From positions 1-7,151 of the forward strand of contig CBDVCD010000175.1 in the NCBI GenBank assembly GCA_965372385.1: a stretch of DNA of 7,151 nt, given 5' to 3'. The position numbers and the translations under genes are program-made. Within the stretch, counting starts at the first letter, position 1. Every line of letters starts with the position of its first letter. The notes beneath the pieces are model-generated. The model made no database searches, was not told where the DNA came from, and saw only the letters and a list, made by a program, of their open reading frames with translations. Positions 1 to 6,407 of the stretch are shown here, one piece after another. The stretch is from JASJBU01 sp965372385 (GTDB taxonomy: Bacteria > Pseudomonadota > Gammaproteobacteria > Chromatiales > Chromatiaceae).

Positions 1-1
1 G

Positions 2-388
2 GTGCAACTGGTGGTTCAACGCCTGGCGGAGCGCATGAGCGAACTGTGCAAGGAGGAAGCGAGTTACTTCCGTTTCCTGCAGGCCCTGCTGAAACAGGCC
101 GCCGGCCAGATCGAGGGCTACGAACTCGAGATCGCCTGCAACGATGATGACCGGCGCCGCCTGCAGCCGGAATGGGAGGAGTTCACCCGCGGCCTGGCAC
201 CGGACAAACGCCTGCTGCTGGCGGAGTCACCCATCGAGACCCTGGGTGGCCTGCTGATAACCACCCCGGACCGGCGGATCCGCATCGACCACACCTTCGA
301 GGGCCGTCTGGCGCGGCTGCAACGCAAGGTTCAACTGGAGCTGGTGGAGCGGCTGCTGCCGCCGCTCGGCGATGGCCTGCCGCTATGA
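2..388 (+). CDS. atpE: V/A-type ATPase subunit E, C-terminal part (start outside window)
   Basis: This is the peripheral-stalk (stator) subunit E of a V/A-type ATPase, which together with its partner holds the catalytic A3B3 head against the membrane stator. Only the last 128 or so residues are present; the frame is open to the left edge, so the real start lies upstream and the GTG near base 2 is not taken as the start. The visible part matches the globular C-terminal domain of the family: a YFRFLQALL-type helix, an IACNDDDRRRL segment, then the hallmark ETLGGLLITTPDRRIRIDHTFEGRL stretch split here as ETLGGLLI and RIRIDHTFEGRL, and a closing amphipathic helix. The stop codon overlaps the ATG of the next gene (ATGA), so translation of subunit A is probably coupled to this gene. 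Family assignment is by recognition of these motifs and by the genes that follow; confidence is high. Confidence 0.88.
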   Translation: MQLVVQRLAERMSELCKEEASYFRFLQALLKQAAGQIEGYELEIACNDDDRRRLQPEWEEFTRGLAPDKRLLLAESPIETLGGLLITTPDRRIRIDHTFEGRLARLQRKVQLELVERLLPPLGDGLPL

Positions 389-2190
389 TCGATATGATCC
401 TAGAACCCAGCCAAGGCACCATCCAGGAGATCAACGGCCCTATCGTCAGCATTCGCCTGCCCGGGGTGTGCAACGGCGAACAGATACGGGTCGGCGAGCT
501 GGGGCTCTACGGCGAGGTCATCGCCCTGCAGGGGGATCAGGCACTGGCACAGATCTACGAATCCACCGAGATGCTCAGACCGGGGGAACCGGCGGTTGGC
601 CTCGGGCATCCCCTCTCGGTGGAGCTGGGCCCCGGTCTGATTGGCGGCATATTCGACGGAGTGCAGCGTCCCCTGGAGAAGATGTACCTCGAAGCGGGGG
701 ATCAGATTCCCCGCGGACTGAGCCCCGATCCACTCGATCGCGATACCCGCTGGCACTTCGTCCCCTCGGACCTGCTGGAACCCAACATGCCGATCATCGG
801 CAGCGCCCGTCTGGGCGAGGTACAGGAGACCCAGACCCTGCTGCACAAGATCCTGGTGCCACCGGATGTGGAGGGCCAGCTGCTGGAGATCGCGCCGGAG
901 GGGGATTACACCCTGGACGAGACCATCGCCCAGGTATGTCTGACCAATGGCCAGGTGCGCAAGCTCAGGCTCTACCACCGCTGGCCGGTGCGCCGGCCGA
1001 GGCCTTACCAGGGACGGGATCACGGGGTCGAACCGCTGCTCACCGGCCAGCGCATTCTCGACACCTTCTTCCCCCTGCTGAAGGGGGGCAAGGGCGCGGT
1101 GCCCGGCCCCTTCGGCGCCGGCAAGACCATGATCCAGCACCAGATTGCACGCTGGGCCAATGTGGACATCGTGATCTATGTGGGCTGCGGAGAGCGCGGT
1201 AACGAACTGGTGGACGTGCTGGACAGCTTTCCGCAACTCAAGGACCCCTACACCGGGCGGCCCCTGATGGAGCGCACCCTGCTCATCGCCAACACCTCCA
1301 ACATGCCAGTGGTGGCCCGCGAGGCCTCGATCTATGTGGGCATCACCATCGCCGAGTACTACCGGGACCAGGGTAACGACGTGGTGATGCTGGCCGACTC
1401 CACCAGCCGCTGGGCGGAGGCCCTGCGGGAGGTCTCCGGCCGGCTCGGCCAGATGCCGGTAGAGGAGGGTTATCCGGCCTATCTCGCCTCCCGCCTGGCC
1501 GCCTTCTACGAACGGGCCGGCCGGGTCGACACCATGGACTGCGGCAAAGGCTCGGTGAGCCTGATCGGCGCGGTCTCACCACCGGGCGGCGATTTCTCCG
1601 AACCGGTCACCAGCCACACCAAGGAGATCATCCAGACCTTCTGGGCCCTCTCCAAGGAACTGGCGGACGCCCGCCACTACCCGGCCATCGACTGGGTGGA
1701 CAGTTTCTCTGAAGATGTCAGCACCGCCGCCCGCTGGTGGCACAAGGAGGTAGACCGCAACTGGGAGCGGCGCCGGGGCGAGGCGCTGGCGATCCTGGCG
1801 CGGGACGCGGAGCTCTCCCGCATCGTCAACCTGGTGGGGCCCGAGGCCCTTTCCTCGGCCCAGCGCTGGGTGCTGGAGGGTGCTTCCCTGATCAAGGAGG
1901 GAGTGCTGCAGCAGAGCGCCCTGGACCCGGTGGATAGCTTCTCCTCTCCGCAAAAGCAGTTTCTGCTGCTGGACCTGATGCTCTCTGTCTATGATCAGGG
2001 GGCGGAGCTGATCGATCTCGGTGTGCCGGTGCAGCAGCTCGCCTCGCTGCCGGTGATGGCCCGCCTGCGCCGCTGCAAGGAGCAGTATGACTCCTCCCAG
2101 ATCGAGCAGTTGCGGGCCTTTCAACAGGAGGCGCTGGGCAGCTTCCAGGCGATCCGTTTCGAATATGCCCAACATGAGGAGCAGGGCTGA
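385..2190 (+). CDS. atpA: V/A-type ATPase catalytic subunit A
   Basis: Catalytic nucleotide-binding subunit of the A3B3 head of a V/A-type ATPase, which couples ATP hydrolysis or synthesis to ion movement across the membrane. It has 601 residues, normal for the family. Seen in order: an N-terminal beta-barrel (about 1-75); the insertion that distinguishes V-type A subunits from F1 beta (about 115-190, with RWHFVPS and GEVQETQTLLHKI); the Walker A loop GPFGAGKT (241-248); CGERGNE (268-274) with the expected catalytic Glu270; the Walker B stretch NDVVMLAD (331-338); and a helical C-terminal domain. The open frame extends further left, but the ATG at 385 is preferred because it gives the normal N-terminus and overlaps the stop of subunit E (ATGA). 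No clear ribosome binding site precedes it, consistent with translational coupling. An in-frame ATG at 394 is the only close alternative. All catalytic motifs are intact. Confidence 0.96.
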   Translation: MIDMILEPSQGTIQEINGPIVSIRLPGVCNGEQIRVGELGLYGEVIALQGDQALAQIYESTEMLRPGEPAVGLGHPLSVELGPGLIGGIFDGVQRPLEKMYLEAGDQIPRGLSPDPLDRDTRWHFVPSDLLEPNMPIIGSARLGEVQETQTLLHKILVPPDVEGQLLEIAPEGDYTLDETIAQVCLTNGQVRKLRLYHRWPVRRPRPYQGRDHGVEPLLTGQRILDTFFPLLKGGKGAVPGPFGAGKTMIQHQIARWANVDIVIYVGCGERGNELVDVLDSFPQLKDPYTGRPLMERTLLIANTSNMPVVAREASIYVGITIAEYYRDQGNDVVMLADSTSRWAEALREVSGRLGQMPVEEGYPAYLASRLAAFYERAGRVDTMDCGKGSVSLIGAVSPPGGDFSEPVTSHTKEIIQTFWALSKELADARHYPAIDWVDSFSEDVSTAARWWHKEVDRNWERRRGEALAILARDAELSRIVNLVGPEALSSAQRWVLEGASLIKEGVLQQSALDPVDSFSSPQKQFLLLDLMLSVYDQGAELIDLGVPVQQLASLPVMARLRRCKEQYDSSQIEQLRAFQQEALGSFQAIRFEYAQHEEQG

Positions 2191-3569
2191 TGGGGGCCAA
2201 GGAGTACCGTACCGTTGCCACGGCCCGGGGTGGTCTGATCTCGGTGCTGGATGCACCGAACATCGCCTTTGGTGACCGGGTGCTGATCAGCGACCGAGCG
2301 GGCCAGACCCGCAACGGCCAGGTGATCCGCTGTTCCAACCAGGAGGTGCTGATCCAGGTCTTCGAAGGCACCGATAACCTGGATATCGAGAATACCTGGG
2401 TGCGTTTCCTGGACGAACCCCTGGAGATCGCCCTCTCTCCGGAGATCCTCGGACGCATCTTCAGCGGTCTGGGGGAACCCCGCGACTACCGTCCGCCCAT
2501 TGTCTCCGGTCTGCATCGGAGTATCAATGCCGCCCCCTTCAACCCAGCGGCGCGCACCTATCCCCGGGAGTTCATCCAGACCGGCATCTCCACCATCGAC
2601 GGCCTCAACTCCCTGGTGCGGGGACAGAAGCTGCCGATCTTCTCCGCCTCCGGTCTGCCCCACAACCGCCTGGCGGCGCAGATCGTGCGCCAGGCCAAGC
2701 TGCCGGACGAGGAGGGCCGCTTCGCCATCGTGTTCGCCGCACTGGGGGTCTCCTACGCCGACGCACAGTTTTTCCAGGACGAGTTCGCCTCCTCCGGGGT
2801 GCTCAGCAATGTGGTGATGTTCATCAACCGGGCGGACGACCCGCCGGTGGAACGCCTGACCCTGCCACGCATGGCCCTGACCGCCGCGGAGTACCTGGCC
2901 TTCGATCTCGACCACCATGTGCTGGTGGTGATGACCGACATGACCCACTACGCCGAGGCCCTGCGGGAAGTGGCGACCGCCAAGGGGGATGTGCCGGCGC
3001 GCAAGGGATATCCGGGCTATCTCTACTCCGACCTGGCGGAGATCTACGAGCGTTCCGGGCGCATCAAGGAGCGCCATGGCTCCATCACCCTGGTGCCGGT
3101 GTTGAGCATGCCCAGCGATGACATCACCCATCCGATCCCGGATCTGACCGGCTATATCACCGAGGGGCAGATCGTGCTCAGCCGCGAGCTGCACAACCAG
3201 GGCATCTACCCGCCGGTGCATATCTCCCCCTCCCTCTCCCGTCTGATGAAGGACGGCATCGGCAAGGATTTTACCCGGGAGGACCATCCCCACGTCGCCA
3301 ACCAGCTCTATGCCCTCTATGCCCGTGCCCTGGACACCCGCAACCTGGCCTCCATCGTCGGCGCGGACGAGCTCTCCTCCCGTGATCAGCGTTACCTGAA
3401 ATTTGCCGATGCCTTCGAGACCCGCTTCGTGAAACAGGACGAAGACGAAGACCGCAGTATTCTGGAAACCCTCAACCTGGCTTGGGAACTGCTATCCATG
3501 TTTCCCCAGGACGCCCTCACCCGGGTCAGTGAGACCGAGATGGCCAAGTACCACCGGCAGGGTCCGTGA
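2190..3569 (+). CDS. atpB: V/A-type ATPase non-catalytic subunit B
   Basis: Regulatory, non-catalytic partner of subunit A in the A3B3 hexamer. It has 459 residues, typical of the family. As expected for a B subunit the Walker A loop is degenerate: the position is occupied by SASGLPHN (152-159) inside the family signature KLPIFSASGLPHNRLAAQI, read here as KLPIFSASG and LPHNRLAAQI. VLVVMTDMTHYAEALREV (244-261) replaces the Walker B region. The arginine finger that reaches into the catalytic site is likely Arg351 in PSLSRLMKDGIGKDFTR. The start ATG at 2190 shares one base with the stop of subunit A (TGATG), and GAGGAG at 2176-2181 lies 8 bases upstream as a good ribosome binding site inside the end of the A gene. 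It is part of the E-A-B-D transcription unit. Nothing in the protein looks damaged. Confidence 0.96.
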   Translation: MGAKEYRTVATARGGLISVLDAPNIAFGDRVLISDRAGQTRNGQVIRCSNQEVLIQVFEGTDNLDIENTWVRFLDEPLEIALSPEILGRIFSGLGEPRDYRPPIVSGLHRSINAAPFNPAARTYPREFIQTGISTIDGLNSLVRGQKLPIFSASGLPHNRLAAQIVRQAKLPDEEGRFAIVFAALGVSYADAQFFQDEFASSGVLSNVVMFINRADDPPVERLTLPRMALTAAEYLAFDLDHHVLVVMTDMTHYAEALREVATAKGDVPARKGYPGYLYSDLAEIYERSGRIKERHGSITLVPVLSMPSDDITHPIPDLTGYITEGQIVLSRELHNQGIYPPVHISPSLSRLMKDGIGKDFTREDHPHVANQLYALYARALDTRNLASIVGADELSSRDQRYLKFADAFETRFVKQDEDEDRSILETLNLAWELLSMFPQDALTRVSETEMAKYHRQGP

Positions 3570-3576
3570 TCCTCGG

Positions 3577-4200
3577 ATGAACACGAAACGGCTCAAGGCA
3601 CCGCCAACCAAGAGCACCCTGCTGAACCTGAAGCGGCAGCTGAAGTTCCTGGCGGATGGCCACAGCCTGCTGGAACGCAAGCGGGAGCTGCTGACCCGGC
3701 TAGTCTATCAACGCCTGCGGGAGTATCGGGAGCTGCACGACGACGCCCATGCCGAGCTGAAGCGCGCCTACCACTGGCTCAGTATGGCGCAAATGCGCAT
3801 GGGCAGCCGCGCGCTGCACCAGGCGGCATTGGGCGTACAGCCGGGGCTTAAACTGAACATCCTGCCGCGCCGCAACCTGGGGGTCGAATACCCCTCCGTC
3901 AGCGGCCAGCTGCTGCCGATGAATCCGGTAGGACTGCTGGGCACCGACCCCAGCTTCGACGAGACCCGTAAACACTTTGCCGATGCGGCCCTCAAGCTGG
4001 CCAAGATGGGGGAGGTCTCCATGAGCCTGAGCCGTCTGATGGCCGAACAGCGCAAGGCCCAGAAACGAGTCAATGCCCTACGCTACAACATCATCCCAAG
4101 GTATAAGAACACCATCGGCTTCATCGAGAACCTATTGGAGGAGGAGGAGCGGAATACCCTGTTTCAGATGAAATTGCTCAGGGAGCAGAAAAGGGTGTGA
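3577..4200 (+). CDS. atpD: V/A-type ATPase central stalk subunit D
   Basis: Subunit D forms the rotating central shaft (the counterpart of F1 gamma) that turns within the A3B3 head. The protein has 207 residues. The N-terminal helix TKSTLLNLKRQLKFLADGHSLLERKRELL (about residues 11-39, with the family's K-x-L-x-x-x-G-H-x-L-L-x-x-K pattern) and the C-terminal helix with KRVNALRYNIIP and NTIGFIENLLEEEERN are the two long strands of the D coiled coil. The ATG at 3577 is chosen because it starts at the usual family N-terminus and sits 7 bases after the B stop; an upstream in-frame ATG at 3529 would run far into the B gene. Its ribosome binding site is poor. It is the last ATPase gene here, and the next gene converges on it, overlapping its last 69 bases on the other strand. 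Confidence 0.94.
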   Translation: MNTKRLKAPPTKSTLLNLKRQLKFLADGHSLLERKRELLTRLVYQRLREYRELHDDAHAELKRAYHWLSMAQMRMGSRALHQAALGVQPGLKLNILPRRNLGVEYPSVSGQLLPMNPVGLLGTDPSFDETRKHFADAALKLAKMGEVSMSLSRLMAEQRKAQKRVNALRYNIIPRYKNTIGFIENLLEEEERNTLFQMKLLREQKRV

Positions 4201-4608
4201 GGTATATACCCTGATCTCTTCCGGCGTACACAGTCCGAGGTAGTGCTCGGTGCAGATAATGGTAAGTCTTTTGGCTTCTGGTGGATGATCACAGAACCAG
4301 TCGAGAATCTGCAGGATCTGCAACTGGTCATACAGGTCATGTTCGAACCAGAGGATCACCTTCGTGTAGTCTCGATAGGCCCGGAGGGTTTTATCTCGTT
4401 CGATAAAGCCGTCGGTGACTTCTTGAGCGGTTCCCCATCCCTGTTCGACGATAAAATCCGCCCTCACCTGGGAGAGTTCCTCCAATGACAAACCGGCAGG
4501 TACTGGTCCGCCATGCAACACATCCCGCCAGGGAAGAAAATCACCCGGGATACCGGTCTGTTTCATTATCCCGACGGCGCTGTCGCCATTGGTGATGTTT
4601 AATATCAT
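4132..4608 (-). CDS. DUF1835 domain protein, C-terminally truncated
   Basis: A protein of the DUF1835 family, whose function is unknown. Recognisable family blocks occur in order: ILNITNGDSA (2-11), FLPWRDVLHGGPVPAGLSLEEL (24-45, key residues W, D, H, P), GWG (57-59), and VILWFEHDLYDQLQILQILDWF (84-105), then LTIICTEHYLGLCTPEEI up to about residue 132. As I recall, full members run to roughly 300 residues with a second C-terminal domain; here recognisable sequence ends near base 4212. The last 20 or so residues are antisense to the end of subunit D and look like chance read-through to a stop at 4132. It is therefore most likely a remnant, although an intact N-terminal domain could still be made. 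The start is uncertain: ATG 4608 gives the usual N-terminus, with ATG 4614 and GTG 4620 as in-frame alternatives. It lies 55 bases downstream of the channel gene on the same strand and may share its transcript. Confidence 0.7.
   Translation of the reverse strand: MILNITNGDSAVGIMKQTGIPGDFLPWRDVLHGGPVPAGLSLEELSQVRADFIVEQGWGTAQEVTDGFIERDKTLRAYRDYTKVILWFEHDLYDQLQILQILDWFCDHPPEAKRLTIICTEHYLGLCTPEEIRVYTSHPFLLPEQFHLKQGIPLLLLQ
4201..4210. other. 10-bp palindrome at a probable rearrangement junction
   Basis: GGTATATACC is a perfect palindrome that begins at the first base after the stop codon of subunit D. It sits where recognisable DUF1835 sequence (up to about base 4212) meets the ATPase operon. 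A short outer repeat, AGGGT at 4192-4196 and ACCCT at 4208-4212, overlaps it. No U-tract follows, so it is not a convincing terminator. It may simply mark the breakpoint between two formerly unlinked segments. Confidence 0.4.
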
Positions 4609-4663
4609 TTCCATCCACACAATGGTTTGTTTCAGATAGGCTCAGACATCTCCTGCCGCTGTC

Positions 4664-5773
4664 TCATTTTGGGGTGCTCAGCGCTTCCTGCTCCAACACA
4701 ACGCCATCAGGAACATGCACCGTCGAGGTGGGAAATGCCACTTCGGCGCCGTTTGACTCGATGACCTCAAGCACCTTCAACAGCACATCCTCTTTGATCT
4801 CGTGATAGCGCACCCAGTGAGTAGTCTTGGTAAAGGTATAGATAAAGAAGTCGAGGGATGACGCGGCAAACTTGTTAAAATTGACGATCATGGTCTGGTC
4901 GGTAGCGATTTCCGGGTGATTGCGCAACATGGTCTTCACCTCTTCCACAATCTTGCCCATGCTGCCCGCATCATCATAGCGGATACCGATGGTCTCGTAG
5001 ATGCGCCGGTGGCTCATGCGGGAGGGATTCTCCACCGCAATCGTGGCGAAGACCGAATTCGGCACATAGAGGGGCCGTTTGTCGAAGGTGCGGATCAGGG
5101 TCAGACGCCAGCCGATGCGTTCCACCGTACCCTCGATATCCCGATCAGGGGAGCGGATCCAGTCACCCGTAGCAAAGGGACGGTCGAGATAGATCATCAT
5201 GCCACCGAAGAAGTTCGACAGCATATCCTTGGCCGCGAAACCTATCGCGATACCACCGATACCACCGAAGGCCAGCACCCCGGAGACCGAAAAACCCAGG
5301 GTCTGCAGTACCACCAGGGCCGCGGTGATCCAGACCGAGAGCCGCAGCAGACGGGCCACCGCCTCCACCACCGTATGGTCGACCTCCTTGCCGGTAGCTC
5401 TTCTATGCTCCACATAGCGGGTTTCCGCATGCTGAATAAAGCCCACCAGAAACCAGGCCAGGCAGCCGATCACCCCCACGCTCTGCAGGGGTTCGGCCAG
5501 ATCGAACAGCGTGGCGCCGGTCTCGACCCGCACGATATGCGCGGCAAAGGTGATGCCGACAATCCAGATCAACAGGGAAAGCGGTTTACGCAGGGCACGC
5601 AGCAAGGCATCGTCCCAGGGATTTTGGGTACGGGAAAGGGTCTTCTCCAAACGGTTCAGCAGGCGCCGTTGAATAAAGTCCAGTAGCAGGGCACCGAATA
5701 CCACCAGGAACGACTGCATGATCCAACCGCCCTGCCCCGTCCAGTGCTCGACCTGAGTCAGCATCTCGTCCAT
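4664..5773 (-). CDS. MscS-family mechanosensitive ion channel
   Basis: A small-conductance mechanosensitive channel of the MscS family, an inner-membrane protein that opens on membrane tension to release solutes during osmotic downshock. It has 369 residues. Hydrophobic segments at about 19-34, 64-82, 97-113 and 145-163 precede the pore helix 165-195 (GVLAFGGIGGIAIGFAAKD followed by FFGGMMIYLDRPF). This gives about five membrane spans, more than the three of classical MscS and like the YnaI/YbdG type. The cytoplasmic beta domain follows (GDWIRSPDRDIEGTVERIGWRLT as GDWI...IEGTVERIGWR, then YVPNSVF and ENPSRMSHRRIYE), and the C-terminal domain ends with VAFPTSTVHV. ATG 5773 is chosen because GGAG stands 6 bases upstream; a TTG at 5812 would add 13 residues without such support. 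The subtype and exact gating role cannot be settled from sequence alone. Confidence 0.93.
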   Translation of the reverse strand: MDEMLTQVEHWTGQGGWIMQSFLVVFGALLLDFIQRRLLNRLEKTLSRTQNPWDDALLRALRKPLSLLIWIVGITFAAHIVRVETGATLFDLAEPLQSVGVIGCLAWFLVGFIQHAETRYVEHRRATGKEVDHTVVEAVARLLRLSVWITAALVVLQTLGFSVSGVLAFGGIGGIAIGFAAKDMLSNFFGGMMIYLDRPFATGDWIRSPDRDIEGTVERIGWRLTLIRTFDKRPLYVPNSVFATIAVENPSRMSHRRIYETIGIRYDDAGSMGKIVEEVKTMLRNHPEIATDQTMIVNFNKFAASSLDFFIYTFTKTTHWVRYHEIKEDVLLKVLEVIESNGAEVAFPTSTVHVPDGVVLEQEALSTPK

Positions 5774-5936
5774 CTTGAACTCCAATCTGATATACAGGCC
5801 GTATGATAGCAAAGCTCATGGATGAGCTTTAGTAGCAAGACATTTGCATCCAGGAACTTGGGCAGCACTTGCCGGTTAAGAGATTGGGTGTGAAGAGCGG
5901 GAGAGCAAACGCTAAAAAAAAGTGGACAGCGCAGGG
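5774..5936. other. Intergenic stretch between channel gene and integrase remnant
   Basis: This stretch carries the leader of the channel gene on the - strand and the AAAGCTCAT inverted repeat. I see no open frame with a recognisable family in it. The A-run at 5914-5921 lies next to the point where integrase similarity ends. The missing catalytic part of the integrase is not found here in any frame, which suggests a deletion rather than an insertion. Confidence 0.5.
5811..5830. repeat. Inverted repeat upstream of the channel gene
   Basis: AAAGCTCAT and ATGAGCTTT form a perfect 9-bp inverted repeat separated by GG, 38 bases upstream of the mechanosensitive channel start. On the - strand a TATCAT hexamer, similar to a -10 box, lies just downstream of it, so the repeat could be an operator or simply a chance dyad. 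No trailing T-run of terminator type is present. Function is inferred from position only. Confidence 0.4.
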
Positions 5937-6247
5937 CTAAGTAAATTGGCTATTTTTCCGTACAGCATCCTCAAGCCAATCCAGCTCGATTTTCAGCACC
6001 TCACGGTAAAGATACAAAATAACGCTGAGTACCTGATGCTGGGTGGATGAAGCTACATTGCGTTGACTAGCCAAATAGGATAAAAATGCACTGACTTCAC
6101 CCTCATCCATCTCCCGGGATGTTTTTTGTCATGGAACAGGATAGTTTGACTCATTCAGAAAACATCGGACTCCTCAGTCCGGATCGATTAATGCCAAATC
6201 CAGATCGCCTCCCGCACCAGATCAAGCAGCTTTAGCGCTTGTGTCAT
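5937..6247 (-). pseudogene. intI: Integron integrase remnant (N-terminal domain only)
   Basis: Degraded N-terminal, DNA-binding SAM-like domain of an integron tyrosine recombinase. Reading leftwards from ATG 6247 the frame gives MTQALKLLDLVREAI, H, stop, SIRTEE, then a second stop, then TILFHDKKHP. After a one-base deletion near 6116 it continues REMDEGEVSAFLSYLA, SQRNVASSTQHQVLSVILYL, YREVLKIELDWLED and ends at a stop at 5937-5939. These blocks follow the family pattern HYSIRTEQAYVDWI, FILFH, RHP, EVEAFLSHLA, RNVxxSTQNQALSAL, LFLYREVLxxELPWL. The stops fall at the expected Tyr (TAA, 6188-6190) and Trp (TGA, 6155-6157). The catalytic domain with the RHRY residues and the integron-specific insertion is absent. 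The orientation, away from the cassette, and the position next to the attI-like site are as in an intact integron. It cannot encode an active recombinase. Confidence 0.88.
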
Positions 6248-6251
6248 GACA
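6242..6251. promoter_or_regulatory. TGTCATGACA palindrome over the integrase start
   Basis: The 10-bp palindrome TGTCATGACA covers the former integrase start codon (complement of 6245-6247). The same decamer is the core of the larger palindrome at 6345-6362, centre to centre 107 bp away. Two copies in the spacer between integrase and cassette suggest a binding site for one regulator, but the protein is unknown. Confidence 0.35.
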
Positions 6252-6344
6252 TAATTCACGCATGAATATGAGTCGTTTTTTTACAACCGACATCACGCAA
6301 ATCAAATACTTGCGTTCTCAGGCGTGGGGTTATATGTCAAATTC

Positions 6345-6362
6345 GTCATGTCATGACATGAC
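6345..6362. promoter_or_regulatory. 18-bp perfect palindrome in the attI region
   Basis: GTCATGTCATGACATGAC is a perfect 18-bp palindrome. Allowing two mismatched positions per arm, it extends to 32 bp by CAAAT at 6338-6342 and ATTTG at 6365-6369. It lies between the integrase remnant and the cassette and overlaps the possible -35 box of a cassette promoter. It may be a repressor operator, a recombinase-binding element of attI, or a structure on single-stranded DNA. Confidence 0.5.
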
Positions 6363-6382
6363 AGATTTGGCGTCGATATATA
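6353..6382 (+). promoter_or_regulatory. Possible cassette promoter (Pc-like)
   Basis: ATGACA at 6353-6358 and TATATA at 6377-6382 are separated by 18 bases and would start transcription close to the cassette junction, about 20 bases before the cassette gene. The -35 box lies inside the 18-bp palindrome, so a protein bound there would block it. The match is by hexamers only and AT-rich sequence makes chance matches likely. Confidence 0.25.
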
Positions 6383-6407
6383 GTTAGGGCTCTATAAACA
6401 GTCACAT

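Larger units (their letters stand above)
6310..6390 (+). other. attI: Putative attI recombination site with core GTTAGGG
   Basis: The primary integration site of an integron lies just upstream of intI and ends in a core of pattern GTTRRRY, cut between G and T. GTTAGGG at 6383-6389 nearly fits (last base G rather than C or T; the sequence reads GTTAGGGC), is placed between the integrase remnant and the cassette gene, and has the right orientation. GTTAGGGC (6383-6390) is the exact reverse complement of GCCCTAAC (7070-7077) at the far end of the cassette, as required for the two ends of one cassette. The left boundary of attI cannot be fixed; the span given is approximate. A preceding attC is unlikely because no matching GCCCTAAC arm is present to its left. 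Confidence 0.6.

Noticed and set aside
172..384. Long leftward extension of the subunit A reading frame (start at 172).
   Set aside because: It overlaps the conserved end of subunit E, has no family similarity, and the ATG at 385 gives the normal subunit A N-terminus with an ATGA overlap.
400..1236. A 278-codon open frame on the - strand opposite subunit A.
   Set aside because: It is a shadow of the subunit A coding sequence, with no motif and no start signal of its own.
2121..3293. A 390-codon open frame on the - strand opposite subunit B.
   Set aside because: It lies entirely antisense to a well conserved gene in GC-rich DNA, is rich in His, Gln and Gly as shadow frames are, and matches no family I know.
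4916..5686. A 256-codon open frame on the + strand opposite the channel gene.
   Set aside because: It mirrors the MscS-family gene, whose pore and cytoplasmic motifs are clear on the other strand.
6113..6128. CCCGGG followed by a T-run, resembling a small terminator.
   Set aside because: The stem is only the hexamer itself with no loop, and it lies within the integrase remnant, where the T-run encodes Lys-Lys on the other strand.
6166..6181. CGGACT/AGTCCG hairpin with a 4-base loop.
   Set aside because: It is short, has no T-run and falls within the decayed integrase sequence, so it is most simply chance.
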